A DNA stretch of 64,000 bases from JAJFJD01 sp965228975 (lineage in GTDB: Bacteria > Pseudomonadota > Alphaproteobacteria > UBA8366). Shown here in pieces: positions 40,428 through 49,734 of this stretch; the stretch's first letter is position 1; each line of letters opens with the position of its first letter. The notes below the pieces were generated by a model. It saw nothing but the letters and a program-made list of their open reading frames with translations, ran no database searches and had not been told where the DNA came from. Location of the stretch: the NCBI GenBank assembly GCA_965228975.1, contig OZ245851.1, positions 496,001 through 560,000 of the forward strand, written 5' to 3'. The position numbers and the translations under genes were made by a program.

Positions 40428-41630
40428 ATGCCGATTTTTTCCAAACTTCAATTGCTGGCCGGGTTGCTGGCTCTCTTTATCATTGCGCCGGGACAGTTGG
40501 CGTATAGCGATGACGATTCAGCGCCAATCCTTATCGGTCTCGATGCCGATATGTCGTCGGGGGCCGCGCAAAGCGGGGAGGCGATTCGGCGCGGGGCGCT
40601 TGTCGCAATCGACGAGATCAACGCTGCCGGCGGCGTGCTCAATCGACCATTGAAACTCGTGGTAAAGGATCACCGGGGAAATCCGGCGCGTGGTATCGAC
40701 AATATCGATGCGTTTGCTGAAATGAATGATTTGGTTGCCGTGCTCGGCGGCATTCATACGCCGGTCGCGCTTGCGGAACTCGATGCGATTCACCGTCACA
40801 GGATCATTTATTTGGGACCGTGGGCCGCAGGTACACCGATCGTGGCGAACGAATACGATCCGAATTTCGTGTTTCGCGTTTCTGTTCGTGACGAACACGC
40901 CGGTGGCTATCTAATTACGACCGCACGCAATCGCGGCTTCAATCGGCCAGGTCTTTTGTTGTGGCAGACCGGCTGGGGGCGTTCCAACGAAAAAGCCATG
41001 AAAGCCGCAATGCGGGAAATCGGAATGCAACCCGCCGGCATCGAATGGTTCAACAGCGGCGAACCGAACATGACGAAGCAAATCGATGCCTTGGTCAAAG
41101 ACGGTGCCGATGTGATCATGTTGGTGGCGAATCCGACGGATGGTCTCGTGGTCGTTCGCAACATTGCCGAGATGGCAGCGGACCGCAAACTGCCGGTTAT
41201 CTCGCACTGGGGCATCACCGGCGGCAATTTCTACGATCGGGCATCCGCCGACATATCAGCAATTGATTTGACCTTTTTGCAGACGTTCTCGTTTCTCGAT
41301 CCTCCGTTTCCCGCCCGGGCAGAGCGCGTTTTCAAGCGCTATTGCGCTCTCTTCGGGCCTTGCGAATCTGTCAAGGATGTACGGTCGCCCGTCGGCACGG
41401 CACATGCTTATGATTTGGTCCATCTTCTTCGCCTGGCCATCGAAAAAACCGGTTCAGTCGATCGCCAGAAGGTCCGAGACTCACTTGAATCATTGCCAAC
41501 CCATCAAGGATTAATGCGTGACTATGATCCGCCATTCACGCCAAAGCGCCACGATGCACTAGACGCCAGCGATTTTCGCATCAGCCGATTTGACGACGAG
41601 GGGGCAATCGTTCCGGTAGTCGGTCCATGA
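40428..41630 (+). CDS. Periplasmic branched-chain amino acid-type binding protein, sensor partner
   Basis: The 400-residue protein has a signal peptide (residues 1-26, cleavage near AYS) and a type I periplasmic-binding fold (ILIGLDADMSSGAAQSGEAIRRGALVAIDEINAAGG in outline), as in Leu/Ile/Val and amide-binding proteins. No ABC permease or ATPase is near. Instead its stop overlaps the start of a membrane histidine kinase (ATGA at 41627-41630), so it probably presents a small ligand to that kinase, as TorT does for TorS. Confidence 0.87.
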   Translation: MPIFSKLQLLAGLLALFIIAPGQLAYSDDDSAPILIGLDADMSSGAAQSGEAIRRGALVAIDEINAAGGVLNRPLKLVVKDHRGNPARGIDNIDAFAEMNDLVAVLGGIHTPVALAELDAIHRHRIIYLGPWAAGTPIVANEYDPNFVFRVSVRDEHAGGYLITTARNRGFNRPGLLLWQTGWGRSNEKAMKAAMREIGMQPAGIEWFNSGEPNMTKQIDALVKDGADVIMLVANPTDGLVVVRNIAEMAADRKLPVISHWGITGGNFYDRASADISAIDLTFLQTFSFLDPPFPARAERVFKRYCALFGPCESVKDVRSPVGTAHAYDLVHLLRLAIEKTGSVDRQKVRDSLESLPTHQGLMRDYDPPFTPKRHDALDASDFRISRFDDEGAIVPVVGP

Positions 41631-43702
41631 GGGGGATTTTTCGTTCCAATCGGCTACTGCCGCGCGTACTGATTCAAGTCTTGCCGGCGACTATCGCCGC
41701 GCTGCTGGCAATCGGATTTTTTGCGGTCTGGGTGGTTGACCGAATCGCAATTGACGAACGTCAGACTCGTCTGGAACGTCTCGCCGCACAATCGTCGACC
41801 GCCGTAGCGCTCACTCTGCAGGGCATCATCGATACCGCCCAGACTTTGGCGACAAATGACTTGGTGATCAACAGTCTGGTCGATGTTAGCGAGCGCGACC
41901 GCTACATCCCGACCCTTTTCCACTCGCTTCGAGTTCCTGGCTCGGCAGACGCGCATGTGACCCTCGCCGACTATCGTGGGCGGCCGATCGCCTCCAACAC
42001 GCCCAAAGTGACGTTCGTTGACGCGCCTTGGATCGACGATGTCATGGCGGGGCAGCGGTTGATCGAAACGACGGCGAGAGGCATGACGGTGGCTGTTCCG
42101 GTGTCTTTCTCGAACCTTCCCGAAGGCATCATCGTCATTGAATTCGATGCCAACGGTTTCGCTGATCTGGTGAAGCTGCCGATCCAGGCCGACGCATACA
42201 CAATCATGACCGCGGATGGCGCGGTTATTTATTCCTCTGACGCAGCCTTCATTCCGGCGTCGCGCGGCGCAGCAATCGCCAGCGAGAATGAAGGGTGGGT
42301 ATGGGCGGAAACGACGGTGCAGGGTTTCCCGAGCCTGCGGCTCGTCGTTGCCGATACAGTCGCGAACGCACTCGTTTCGGCACGGCAGCAACAGATATTT
42401 CTTTTGCTGGCAATCGTGTTGAGCATTGTCGCCGTTACCATCGGCCTCGTGGTTACGGCGGTTAAAGTCGTCAAACCGATCATCGGTTTCGTGAAGGACG
42501 TCGAACGGGTCGGAGAGTCGGCGGACCTGAGCTATGAGGTGAAGTCATCGGGAACCGATGAATTTCGGACGCTTACCGCAGCTTTTAACAATATGCTCTC
42601 ACGGATCGAAAGTGCGACTCGGTCGAGCGATCATGTCGACAGTATGCTGAACTCGATGAACGAGTTCATGCTGGAGGTATCCCCTCGCGGCAGAATTCGT
42701 TCCGGCAATCGGGCAATTGCGCAGGCGCTCGGTTGCACCGTCGAAGAACTGCCGGGTTGGCATGTTTCTTCATTTCTATCTGGCGAATGGGACGACGTCG
42801 CCACCCTCATCAACGCTCAGAATTCGACGGTTGAGCGCGTGTTGACCACTCAGAAAGGTGAAAAGATCCCGGTTCTCATCTCGGTTTCCGAGCTAGATCG
42901 TAGGAACCGGAGCTCGAAAAATCTGATTCTCGTTCTCAAAGACATTACCGAACAAGTCCGTGCCAAGAGGATCATCGACCAACAGATCAGCGAACTGGAA
43001 CGGTCGAACACCGACTTGGAGCAGTTCGCCTATGTCGCCTCTCATGACCTCAAAGCCCCATTGCGTGCCATCGACCATCTGGCGCAATGGATCGAAGAAG
43101 ATGTCGCCGATCGAATGTCTGAGACGAGCCGCGATCATATGACGTTGCTCCGCGGCAGGGTTAGCCGCCTCGAAGCGCTGCTGGACGGGCTTTTGCAATA
43201 CGCACGTGCCAGCGACCGTAAAGCGGATATCTCGTGGATCGACACGCAAATGCTTGTTACCGAGGTCGTTGAGTTGCTCAACCCGCCAGAATCCATCCAG
43301 GTCAAAATAGCGGCCGATTTGCCCCGGCTTCTCTCCAGTCCGGCGCCATTGCAGCAGGTATTCCACAATTTGATTGGCAACGCGATTAAGCACAATGACC
43401 GCGATTACGGTGTAATCGAGATTACTGGCCAGGACCTAGGGTCGCATTGCGAGTTTACGGTCCGCGACGATGGTCCGGGTATTGCGGAACAGCATCACAA
43501 TCGAATTTTCCAGATGTTCCAGACGCTGAAGCGGCGCGACGAGGTGGAAGGAAGTGGCATCGGCCTCGCCGTGGTGGAAAAACGGGTGAGAACTTATGGC
43601 GGCACTATCTCGATTGTCTCGCAATCAGGGAATCGAGGCACTGCTTTCCGCTTCACCTGGGTTAAGCATGACTCGCTGAAGGAGGGCAAACATGCCGCAT
43701 AG
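41627..43702 (+). CDS. Membrane sensor histidine kinase (dCACHE-like, HAMP, PAS)
   Basis: The 691-residue kinase has TM1 (about 13-35), a periplasmic domain of about 225 residues, TM2 (about 263-285), HAMP (about 285-337), PAS (about 343-445), a phytochrome-type HisKA (LEQFAYVASHDLKAPL, H473) and HATPase_c (NLIGNAIKHNDRD, DDGPGIA, GSGIGLAVVEKR). It overlaps the binding-protein gene by 4 bp and the response-regulator gene by 11 bp, so all three are translationally coupled. Confidence 0.9.
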   Translation: MRGIFRSNRLLPRVLIQVLPATIAALLAIGFFAVWVVDRIAIDERQTRLERLAAQSSTAVALTLQGIIDTAQTLATNDLVINSLVDVSERDRYIPTLFHSLRVPGSADAHVTLADYRGRPIASNTPKVTFVDAPWIDDVMAGQRLIETTARGMTVAVPVSFSNLPEGIIVIEFDANGFADLVKLPIQADAYTIMTADGAVIYSSDAAFIPASRGAAIASENEGWVWAETTVQGFPSLRLVVADTVANALVSARQQQIFLLLAIVLSIVAVTIGLVVTAVKVVKPIIGFVKDVERVGESADLSYEVKSSGTDEFRTLTAAFNNMLSRIESATRSSDHVDSMLNSMNEFMLEVSPRGRIRSGNRAIAQALGCTVEELPGWHVSSFLSGEWDDVATLINAQNSTVERVLTTQKGEKIPVLISVSELDRRNRSSKNLILVLKDITEQVRAKRIIDQQISELERSNTDLEQFAYVASHDLKAPLRAIDHLAQWIEEDVADRMSETSRDHMTLLRGRVSRLEALLDGLLQYARASDRKADISWIDTQMLVTEVVELLNPPESIQVKIAADLPRLLSSPAPLQQVFHNLIGNAIKHNDRDYGVIEITGQDLGSHCEFTVRDDGPGIAEQHHNRIFQMFQTLKRRDEVEGSGIGLAVVEKRVRTYGGTISIVSQSGNRGTAFRFTWVKHDSLKEGKHAA

Positions 43703-44123
43703 CCAGGTGACGTTTTTGCTGGTCGAAGATGACGACGTCGATGTGATGTGTCTACAACGCACCTTTCGCCGCTTGGGAATTGCGAACCAATTGGTCGTCG
43801 CAAACGATGGCGTCGAAGCGCTCGAGATGCTCCGTGGTGCAAACGGACACGATCCGATTCCCAAGCCCTATATCATTTTGCTCGATCTGAACATGCCGCG
43901 AATGAACGGCATCGAATTCTTGGCCGAACTGCGCAGGGATCCGGAGATCAAGCACTCCGTCGTGTTTGTCCTAACCACGTCGGACGACGAGCAGGACAAG
44001 ATCAGCGCCTACGAGAATCATGTAGCGGGATACATCGTCAAGAGCGATGCAGGGCAAGCATTGCAGCCAGCCCTCGAGATGCTCGATCGTTACTGGCGTG
44101 TCGTGGAGCTTCCGTCAGGATGA
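43692..44123 (+). CDS. Rcp1-type single-domain response regulator
   Basis: The 143-residue protein is a receiver domain only: acidic pocket VEDDDVD (13-17), phospho-acceptor D66 (ILLDLNMPRMNG), T/S in LTTSDDEQD and K near VAGYIVKSD. It belongs to the class found with phytochrome-like kinases. It starts inside the end of the kinase gene and is its obvious phosphorylation target. Its stop overlaps an ATG of a truncated further receiver gene. Confidence 0.93.
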   Translation: MPHSQVTFLLVEDDDVDVMCLQRTFRRLGIANQLVVANDGVEALEMLRGANGHDPIPKPYIILLDLNMPRMNGIEFLAELRRDPEIKHSVVFVLTTSDDEQDKISAYENHVAGYIVKSDAGQALQPALEMLDRYWRVVELPSG

Positions 44124-44287
44124 GCGGTCAAATTGATAATCTGCTCGTGGAGGACGACAACAACGATCGCATGATGGTTCGGCGGGCACCAACGTTCGAG
44201 ACGCATGTTTCATTTCTTATGTTTGCCGTTGGTCGTATTGACCGCACAGTCATCGGCGCCAACCGCAGCCATCACCTTCCTGCGTAG
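44120..44287 (+). pseudogene. Truncated response-regulator gene remnant
   Basis: An ATG overlapping the preceding stop (ATGA) opens MSGQIDNLLVEDDNNDRMMVRRA, which is the first strand, acidic pocket and first helix of a receiver domain (about 23 residues). The frame then continues into unrelated sequence and stops at 44287. The phospho-acceptor Asp and everything after are missing. In similar operons a longer receiver or hybrid kinase gene follows here, so I read this as a decayed fourth gene, cut by a deletion near 44190. Confidence 0.6.
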
Positions 44288-44322
44288 AGGCCGAGCGCGC
44301 GGAAAGCGCACCAGCGGTCGCC

Positions 44323-45708
44323 TTATCCCGGCCAGAGTGCAGTTTGCGGATGGAACTGCGACCAGGCGAACCAGAACGCCTGATGGCTCCCAAGATCGGA
44401 ACCATCTTCATCCACCGCTCTTATGCCACCGGCATCGAGCTTCAGGCGGATGTTCTCATAGGCAATCACATCGCCTTTTTTCAATGCCAGAAACGCCTTG
44501 CTTCGCTGAAAGGCCACCGGCTTCCCGGACGCCGTGATCACGCCGATGATGTCCTCGTGAACGGGCAGCCGCGGGTCGACATCGCCGACCGGAAATATCG
44601 GACCGTTGGCATCCCGGCCATTGCGGAAATCGGGATCGCGGCCAAGCGCCAGCGCCTCGACCAGCACCGTCGTCTCGGGGTGCGCTTTCTTCCAGGTGCC
44701 CCAGTCGGTCGTCACGACGGTGGTTTGCTTCAGTCGCAGTTTCTTCTCCGCAAGGGGCCCCGTCACCGCTTTGCCCAGGAACGTATCGAACACCGAATGG
44801 GTATTGATGTCGTACATCACCTTGTTCGACCGGATCAGCAGTCCCGACGTGCGCAGGATCGGCCGGTCGATTCCCTCGGGCAGCCGATCGGTGAAATAGG
44901 CCTGTGCCGCACCGCACAAGGTGCAATAGGGAATGCCGAGATGCCGTCCGCCCAACGTGTCGTTGACCATCTCGCGCACTTCCATGATGCGCCGCGGATA
45001 GGCCCGATACTCGCCGTTCACCGCGATGCCGAAAACGATATCGTCGTCTTTAAGCCACGTGGCGTTTTTTGCGCTGCTCACTTCGGGGTTGTCCGCCGCG
45101 GGAATGCATCTGCACGGTTCATCGGTCGTGTCGTATTCGCGGGCGTCGATCAGCACACCGCCCCAGGAGACATGCCGCCAGTCGATATCGCCCTCGACGA
45201 AGATCTTGTCCCAGCCCGGCACGAATCCGGTGAAAATGGTTCGCTTCGCCCGGAGGTAATCCGGGGGCGCCGGAATGTCCCATGCGATGAGATGATCGGT
45301 AACCACCCCCCAGCGATTTTCATTCGGCGGCTCGATATTCAGTAACGTAGCAGCGGAGGCCGTAAGTATCGCGCTCAACTCCCCTCTGGGGATGAAGCGC
45401 ATCAAATCGCCGATAAGCCAGGCAATTCGAGGGTCTCTCGACTTGGTGATTTCGTCCAGAGCGATCATCTGATCTTTTTCCCAGGACGATTGAATCACAC
45501 TGTCGATGAAGACCGTCTTCACGGCGGATTGCAGCTCTTTGGACAATGGGCCTTTCGGCACTGCAGGCGGTTTGCCGAATTCCTTGATCACATAGTCGGG
45601 CAAGGGCTTCGCTTCCTGGGCCCGTAGCGCACCGACGCAGAACAGAGAAAGCGCTACCAACGACGCAATTAAGAGGATGTGGGATTTGGGGCTGATTGCC
45701 GATGCCAT
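44323..45708 (-). CDS. DUF3179 domain-containing exported protein
   Basis: The 461-residue protein has a Sec signal (residues about 11-30, ending GALRAQ). The DUF3179 domain covers roughly 180-440, with DDIVFGIAVNGEYRAYPRRIMEVREMVNDTLGG in outline, IPYCTLCGAAQAYF (Cys pair) and a WGTWKKAHPETTVL segment. The family is common in marine bacteria and archaea; function is unknown, with the CxxC possibly binding metal. It converges on the truncated receiver remnant, 35 bp away. Confidence 0.85.
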   Translation of the reverse strand: MASAISPKSHILLIASLVALSLFCVGALRAQEAKPLPDYVIKEFGKPPAVPKGPLSKELQSAVKTVFIDSVIQSSWEKDQMIALDEITKSRDPRIAWLIGDLMRFIPRGELSAILTASAATLLNIEPPNENRWGVVTDHLIAWDIPAPPDYLRAKRTIFTGFVPGWDKIFVEGDIDWRHVSWGGVLIDAREYDTTDEPCRCIPAADNPEVSSAKNATWLKDDDIVFGIAVNGEYRAYPRRIMEVREMVNDTLGGRHLGIPYCTLCGAAQAYFTDRLPEGIDRPILRTSGLLIRSNKVMYDINTHSVFDTFLGKAVTGPLAEKKLRLKQTTVVTTDWGTWKKAHPETTVLVEALALGRDPDFRNGRDANGPIFPVGDVDPRLPVHEDIIGVITASGKPVAFQRSKAFLALKKGDVIAYENIRLKLDAGGIRAVDEDGSDLGSHQAFWFAWSQFHPQTALWPG

Positions 45709-46141
45709 AGAAGCGCCTTTCCCGTGCCTGTTTGATCCTCAAGACGGAAAAGCCGTCAAAGAGTTCGCCTGTGCCAACCGCGGCGGTCAGCCCGGAAAGA
45801 TCGAGTCTCAACCGAGAAACAGAGCACACCGCGTTACGATCAATTGTGGCGTCAACTCTCCGCATCGCCAATCACGATGCATCAGCATCCGGTGAGCATC
45901 GGCCGTGGCATTTCTACAGTTCGTACCGTGTTGGCGGCATCGATGCGCCCTCGATGCGCGCCACGCAGTCGATACATTCCGTTCCTGGAACTTGCGCTGG
46001 TTGGGTCGTCAATGCTTTGATTATGCCTCGCGCGTTGAAAAACATCGTTGCGACTCTCCGTTTGCGGGCTGGCAACTGCGTGCCCGACGGACAAAACCAA
46101 TAAAAATCAAAAATGAAACGACACATAGGGAGAACTGAACC
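45709..46141. other. Intergenic region, no gene seen
   Basis: These 433 bp lie between divergent genes and should hold promoters for the DUF3179 gene and the binding-protein gene at 46142. Short frames here have no signal, family or ribosome-site support. I see no repeat or strong hairpin. Confidence 0.5.
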
Positions 46142-47275
46142 ATGTTTAGGAGGACCTTTTTCACAGCCGTTGCGAGCGCCGTTGGCGGCCTTGCACTTAG
46201 CTTGACGGGCGTTGCGACTGCCAATGCCGTTGATTTTAAGGGCAAGCGGATCACGATCGTCGTGCCGTTCAACGAGGGCGGCGGCACCGATAGTCTCACG
46301 CGGTTTATGCAGCCGTTTTACGAAAAGCACCTGCCGGGCAATCCGAAAATCATCGTGCTGAACAAACCCGGCGCGGGCGGCATCATCGGCGGCAACTACT
46401 TTGAACAGAAGGCCGAGAACGACGGTACCTGGGTGATGGCGCTGTCGACGTCGACCATCTTTAACTATGTCCTGCGCGATCCGCGCGTGAAGTTCTCGAT
46501 TCCGAATTGGGTTCCGATTCTGTTGGCGCCACGCGGCAACATGATCTACACGCACGAGAAACTCGGGATACATAAGGCCGAGGGCATCAAGGCCAAAGTC
46601 GAGGCATTGAGGAAAGTCCCGGTCGAGGAGCTGGTCTTCGGCGGCAAGACCCCGACATCGTCGGCGATCAACAAGCGCATTGCGCTCGCGTCTATCGGTG
46701 TCAGCGTCAAGAACGTTTGGGGCATGAAAGGCAACGGCCCGATGGCGCTTGCGTTCGAGCGTGGCGAATTTACGATCAACTTCGACAATTCGCTGTCCTA
46801 TCTGAACAATCGCAAGGCGCTGATCGAAAAAGGCTTGGCCCAGCCATTGTTTACCCTTGGCGCTCCGGATGCGAATGGCAAATGGGGACGGGATCCGGTT
46901 CATCCGGATACGCCGACGATTTATGAGTTCTACCAAGCCGTCCACGGCAAGGATGTCTCCGGCGGCATGGGGGCCGCACTCGATTCGCTGGTACAACTTG
47001 GTGTCGGCGCCAATAAATCGTTCCACCTGCCGAAAGGCACGTCGGCCGAGGTCGTGGAAGCGTGGCGCGAGGCGTCGCGCAAGATGTTCAAGGATCCTGA
47101 TTTCGTGAAGCGGAAAAACGTGATCCTTGGGCCGTATGACGCAACCATCGGCGAGCCCGCGAAGCAGCTCATCCACAGCAAACTTAAGCTTCCCGACGAC
47201 GCGAAGGATTGGCTTACGGGCTTTGCGAAAACGCGTTATGGCGTCGAGCTCAAATTCGAACCCCGTGTGAATTAG
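46142..47275 (+). CDS. Tripartite tricarboxylate transporter-type (TctC-like) substrate-binding protein
   Basis: The 377-residue protein has a signal peptide (residues 1-29, ATANA) and the TctC/Bug family pattern: ITIVVPFNEGGGTDSLTRFM, then VLNKPGAGGIIGGNYF. The GGGTD loop binds a carboxylate ligand in the family. TctA and TctB membrane genes are not present, so it is an orphan binding protein, as is frequent for Bug proteins. A GGGAGAAC ribosome site lies 7 bp before the ATG. Confidence 0.87.
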   Translation: MFRRTFFTAVASAVGGLALSLTGVATANAVDFKGKRITIVVPFNEGGGTDSLTRFMQPFYEKHLPGNPKIIVLNKPGAGGIIGGNYFEQKAENDGTWVMALSTSTIFNYVLRDPRVKFSIPNWVPILLAPRGNMIYTHEKLGIHKAEGIKAKVEALRKVPVEELVFGGKTPTSSAINKRIALASIGVSVKNVWGMKGNGPMALAFERGEFTINFDNSLSYLNNRKALIEKGLAQPLFTLGAPDANGKWGRDPVHPDTPTIYEFYQAVHGKDVSGGMGAALDSLVQLGVGANKSFHLPKGTSAEVVEAWREASRKMFKDPDFVKRKNVILGPYDATIGEPAKQLIHSKLKLPDDAKDWLTGFAKTRYGVELKFEPRVN

Positions 47276-47360
47276 GGGAATAAAGAGCGAACTCAAACCT
47301 TCCTGAAGTTTGTATCTGATCATCCTCGATGGTCGCGGAGCGCATCCGGAAAAGGGGCGC

Positions 47361-47383
47361 TCCCGACCTTCGGGGATTTTTTT
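47361..47383 (+). terminator. Intrinsic terminator after the TctC-like gene
   Basis: CCCGA and TCGGG form a 5-6 bp stem with a CCT loop, followed by GA and seven T residues. It lies about 85 bp after the TctC-like stop codon. Confidence 0.5.
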
Positions 47384-47501
47384 CGGGCAAATTTTTTGCT
47401 GCCGCAATTCGTTCTGCTATTGGGCTGACGGTGCCTCCGGGGACTGCGCCGCCGCTTTTCCCCAATTGGCTGTTTGCAGAGGTTTCGGGCGTCCGACGGC
47501 G

Positions 47502-47546
47502 CCGACCGGGTCTTTCCATATTGCCCCCGTTCCAGGAGCGGGCACC
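47502..47546. repeat. Diverged 45-bp direct repeat, copy 1
   Basis: CCGACC-GGTCTTTCC-TATTGCCCC-GTT then GCGGGC aligns with 48818-48861 with a few substitutions and one gap. The last 12 bases coincide with a tRNA-Leu 3'-end-like match. Confidence 0.5.
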
Positions 47547-47679
47547 ATTTTTCGGAAAAGTACAGCGTCACGATTTGGAGGTTAAGTGGACTCAATCCGA
47601 CGTGCGAAGAGTGGTCCACGTTGGAGCCAAAGCGGACCCCTGGATTGATGTTGTAAGGCCCATTGGCGCGTTGCTTCGT

Positions 47680-48141
47680 TCATTCCGCGACCTTCAAAGG
47701 TAACTTGGTGGTGTACTTGATCTGCTCGATGGCGAAAGTCGAGCTGATATCCTTGAGTTTCGCCGCGGCGATCAGTTTCTTATAGAATTTATCGTATGCA
47801 TCTATGTCCGGCACCACCACGCGGAGCAGATAGTCGACCTGTCCGCTCATCCGGTAGAACTCGACCACCTCGGGAAATCCCTCCACAGCACTATGGAACT
47901 TATCCAACCATTCCTGACTATGTTCGGGCGCCGTCATGGCCACAAACACGGTCATGTTCGCGCCGACCTTGCGGGGGTTAAGCAGGGTTACCCGTTCCAG
48001 AATGACGCCGTCGTCCGCAAGGCGTTTGATGCGATCGGCACAAGAATTTTCGTCCAAACCGGTCTGTTCCGCGACCTCCTTCGGAGAAAGTGTGGCGTCG
48101 GCTTGCAGAACGTCTAGAATCTTGGCGTCTGTTTGGTCCAT
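47680..48141 (-). CDS. Lrp/AsnC-family transcriptional regulator
   Basis: The ATG at 48141 gives 153 residues: an N-terminal helix-turn-helix (MDQTDAKILDVLQADATLSPKEVAEQTGL region) and a C-terminal RAM/AsnC ligand-binding domain (VFVAMTAPEHS... VVEFYRMSGQVDYLLRVVVPD). A 56-codon upstream extension lacks homology and is rejected. It is divergent from a DUF442 phosphatase-like gene; the 151-bp gap probably carries its operator. The usual effector is an amino acid. Confidence 0.9.
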   Translation of the reverse strand: MDQTDAKILDVLQADATLSPKEVAEQTGLDENSCADRIKRLADDGVILERVTLLNPRKVGANMTVFVAMTAPEHSQEWLDKFHSAVEGFPEVVEFYRMSGQVDYLLRVVVPDIDAYDKFYKKLIAAAKLKDISSTFAIEQIKYTTKLPLKVAE

Positions 48142-48292
48142 TTCACAATTTGTCCGTATGTAACAAGTGTTCGCTCTGGGCTGGAATAACCCGCCGATTT
48201 TAGGCGCGTCACAGCTTATGTGAAACACATAAGATGGCACCGCGGCGGATAGGTTGACTGCCGCGTCGGTTTGATTGGGAGACGTGTGAAGC

Positions 48293-48799
48293 GTGCTCGA
48301 ATTCGTCAACGTGACACCGGAGTTTGCAATCGGTGCGCAAATATCGGCCGAAGATTTTAAGCCGCTCCGAGCGGCCGGATTTGCGTCTGTCCTGAACGCA
48401 CGGCCCGACGGCGAGACCGAATCATATCTCCTCGCGCAAGAGGCGGCGCAATTGGCGCAGGCCGTCGGTCTCGAATATCGCCACAGCCCAACTGAGAATC
48501 ATGCGATTTTCGAGCCCGAGGTCATCAACCGGTTCGAGGAAGCGCTGGCCGAACTTCCGAAGCCGATATTCGCACACTGCAAATCGGGCACACGGGCCGC
48601 GATACTCTGGGCGCTCGTTGCATCGCGTTACCGCCCCGTTGAGGATGTCATTGTCACGCTACGGGCGGCCGGTCAGGAGCTCGATTTCTTGGAGCAAGAA
48701 CTCCGCGAATCCGCCGAAGCAACTCGCCAATCACCCTTCCGTCTAAAAGAAGATGCGCTGCTTGGCATGGGCAAGTCCAGCTTGCTTAGCGGTGGCTAG
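48293..48799 (+). CDS. DUF442 (TIGR01244-type) phosphatase/sulfurtransferase-like protein
   Basis: The 168-residue protein starts at GTG with LEFVNVTPEFAIGAQISAEDFKPL, the DUF442 opening, and has the PTP-like loop HCKSGTRA (C96, R101). In other bacteria this domain is joined to or sits beside an MBL-fold persulfide dioxygenase (Blh); a separate MBL protein of that type is encoded 10 kb downstream at 59080. The C-terminal 40 residues are not part of the domain. Role in sulfide or persulfide metabolism is plausible, not shown. Confidence 0.82.
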   Translation: MLEFVNVTPEFAIGAQISAEDFKPLRAAGFASVLNARPDGETESYLLAQEAAQLAQAVGLEYRHSPTENHAIFEPEVINRFEEALAELPKPIFAHCKSGTRAAILWALVASRYRPVEDVIVTLRAAGQELDFLEQELRESAEATRQSPFRLKEDALLGMGKSSLLSGG

Positions 48800-48817
48800 A
48801 CCGGGTCTCGCCCGATC

Positions 48818-48861
48818 CCGACCTGGTCTTTCCGTATTGCCCCGTTGCGGGGGCGGGCTCC
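48818..48861. repeat. Diverged 45-bp direct repeat, copy 2
   Basis: CCGACCTGGTCTTTCC followed by TATTGCCCCGTT and GCGGGC resembles 47502-47546. Its end runs directly into the 122-bp repeat starting at 48860. Confidence 0.5.
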
Positions 48862-48981
48862 GCATCCGGTATCCATCCGGCGCGCAATTTGGTTCGATGG
48901 CCCGCGAACGGGTTGCGCCCTGAGCGGAATTGCCGGAGAAACGATGCTTGGCCCGCTACGCGACAGAGGGCGTAAATGCAT
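48860..48981. repeat. 122-bp direct repeat, copy 1
   Basis: This segment matches 52023-52144 at 119 of 122 positions. Here it ends 3 bp before the stop of the convergent thioesterase gene, while the other copy is the leader and ribosome site of the aminotransferase gene. The two copies bracket the thioesterase, AraC and Rieske genes. Confidence 0.93.
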
Positions 48982-48984
48982 TTC

Positions 48985-49464
48985 CTAAAGCTTCATGTCT
49001 GGGCGGTCATGCAGAGCCGTGATCGTAGCCGTCATCGAAGCTATTAATGCTTCGCCTTCTTCGTAAACAGCCCACGCACGCCCCTCACAGAACGACAAAT
49101 TTCTTCCCGGCTTTACGACCGTTCCCTGGAACCGAAATCGCGAACCTTTTGCGGGCGCGATCAAATTCGTCTTCAATTCCACGGTGAGGACGGCCGCGCC
49201 CGGTGGCATTAGGGAGAATGCCGCGTAAGCGCAAGCACTATCGAGCGCCGTTGTCGTAACGCCCCCATGAATGAACCCATGTTGCTGCGTATAGGCCTTA
49301 TTGAATGGCATCGCGAGTTCCACCTTGCCGGGTGCGACGCGCACTAAATCGATGCCCATCGTTCGCATCACGGTTTGCTTCCTGAAGCTCTTGGCCACGC
49401 GCTCTTCGAAGGCTGGGTCTTGAGGCTGAAAAGGGTGCACCGAGGGCTCGGATGCTGCGATCAT
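48985..49464 (-). CDS. PaaI-type hotdog-fold thioesterase
   Basis: The 159-residue protein has the hotdog thioesterase pattern: NKAYTQQHGFIHGGVTTTALDSACAYAA in outline (residues about 55-82), with the HGGxxxxxxD active-site region, and VELKTNLIAPAKGSRFRFQGTVVKPGRNLSF. It should hydrolyse an acyl-CoA, often phenylacetyl-type. It lies in the block bracketed by the 122-bp repeats with an AraC regulator and a Rieske oxygenase, which suggests aromatic acid degradation. Confidence 0.88.
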   Translation of the reverse strand: MIAASEPSVHPFQPQDPAFEERVAKSFRKQTVMRTMGIDLVRVAPGKVELAMPFNKAYTQQHGFIHGGVTTTALDSACAYAAFSLMPPGAAVLTVELKTNLIAPAKGSRFRFQGTVVKPGRNLSFCEGRAWAVYEEGEALIASMTATITALHDRPDMKL

Positions 49465-49734
49465 TGGCTGGAAGTTCTCATTTTGTAGGGATTACCTGCA
49501 GGGAGGCCGCGGAATTGATCTTGCCGATCAAAATATCCATGCGTGCTCTCCATGCATTGTTCGCCGGGAATGGTCCAAGCTCCGGCAAGACTCACCATTC
49601 CTTCATGCGATTGGATCGGATTTGGAAATAATTTATGGCATTCAGTAGGAGCGCTATTGAATGAAATTGCGTTCCGCGGCTCAATTCTATTCAAGACGGA
49701 ATTGAAGGGGCCGATAAAGTCAAAGCAAGGTCTT

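Larger units (their letters stand above)
47276..47679. other. Intergenic region with terminator and repeat remnants
   Basis: No gene is recognised. The region has a likely terminator (47361-47383), a 45-bp segment (47502-47546) similar to 48818-48861, and a 17-bp match to the tRNA-Leu 3' end plus its downstream sequence (47535-47552). Confidence 0.55.

Noticed and set aside
45914..47407. A 497-codon minus-strand open frame
   Set aside because: Antisense to the TctC-like gene, which has a clear signal peptide and family motifs.
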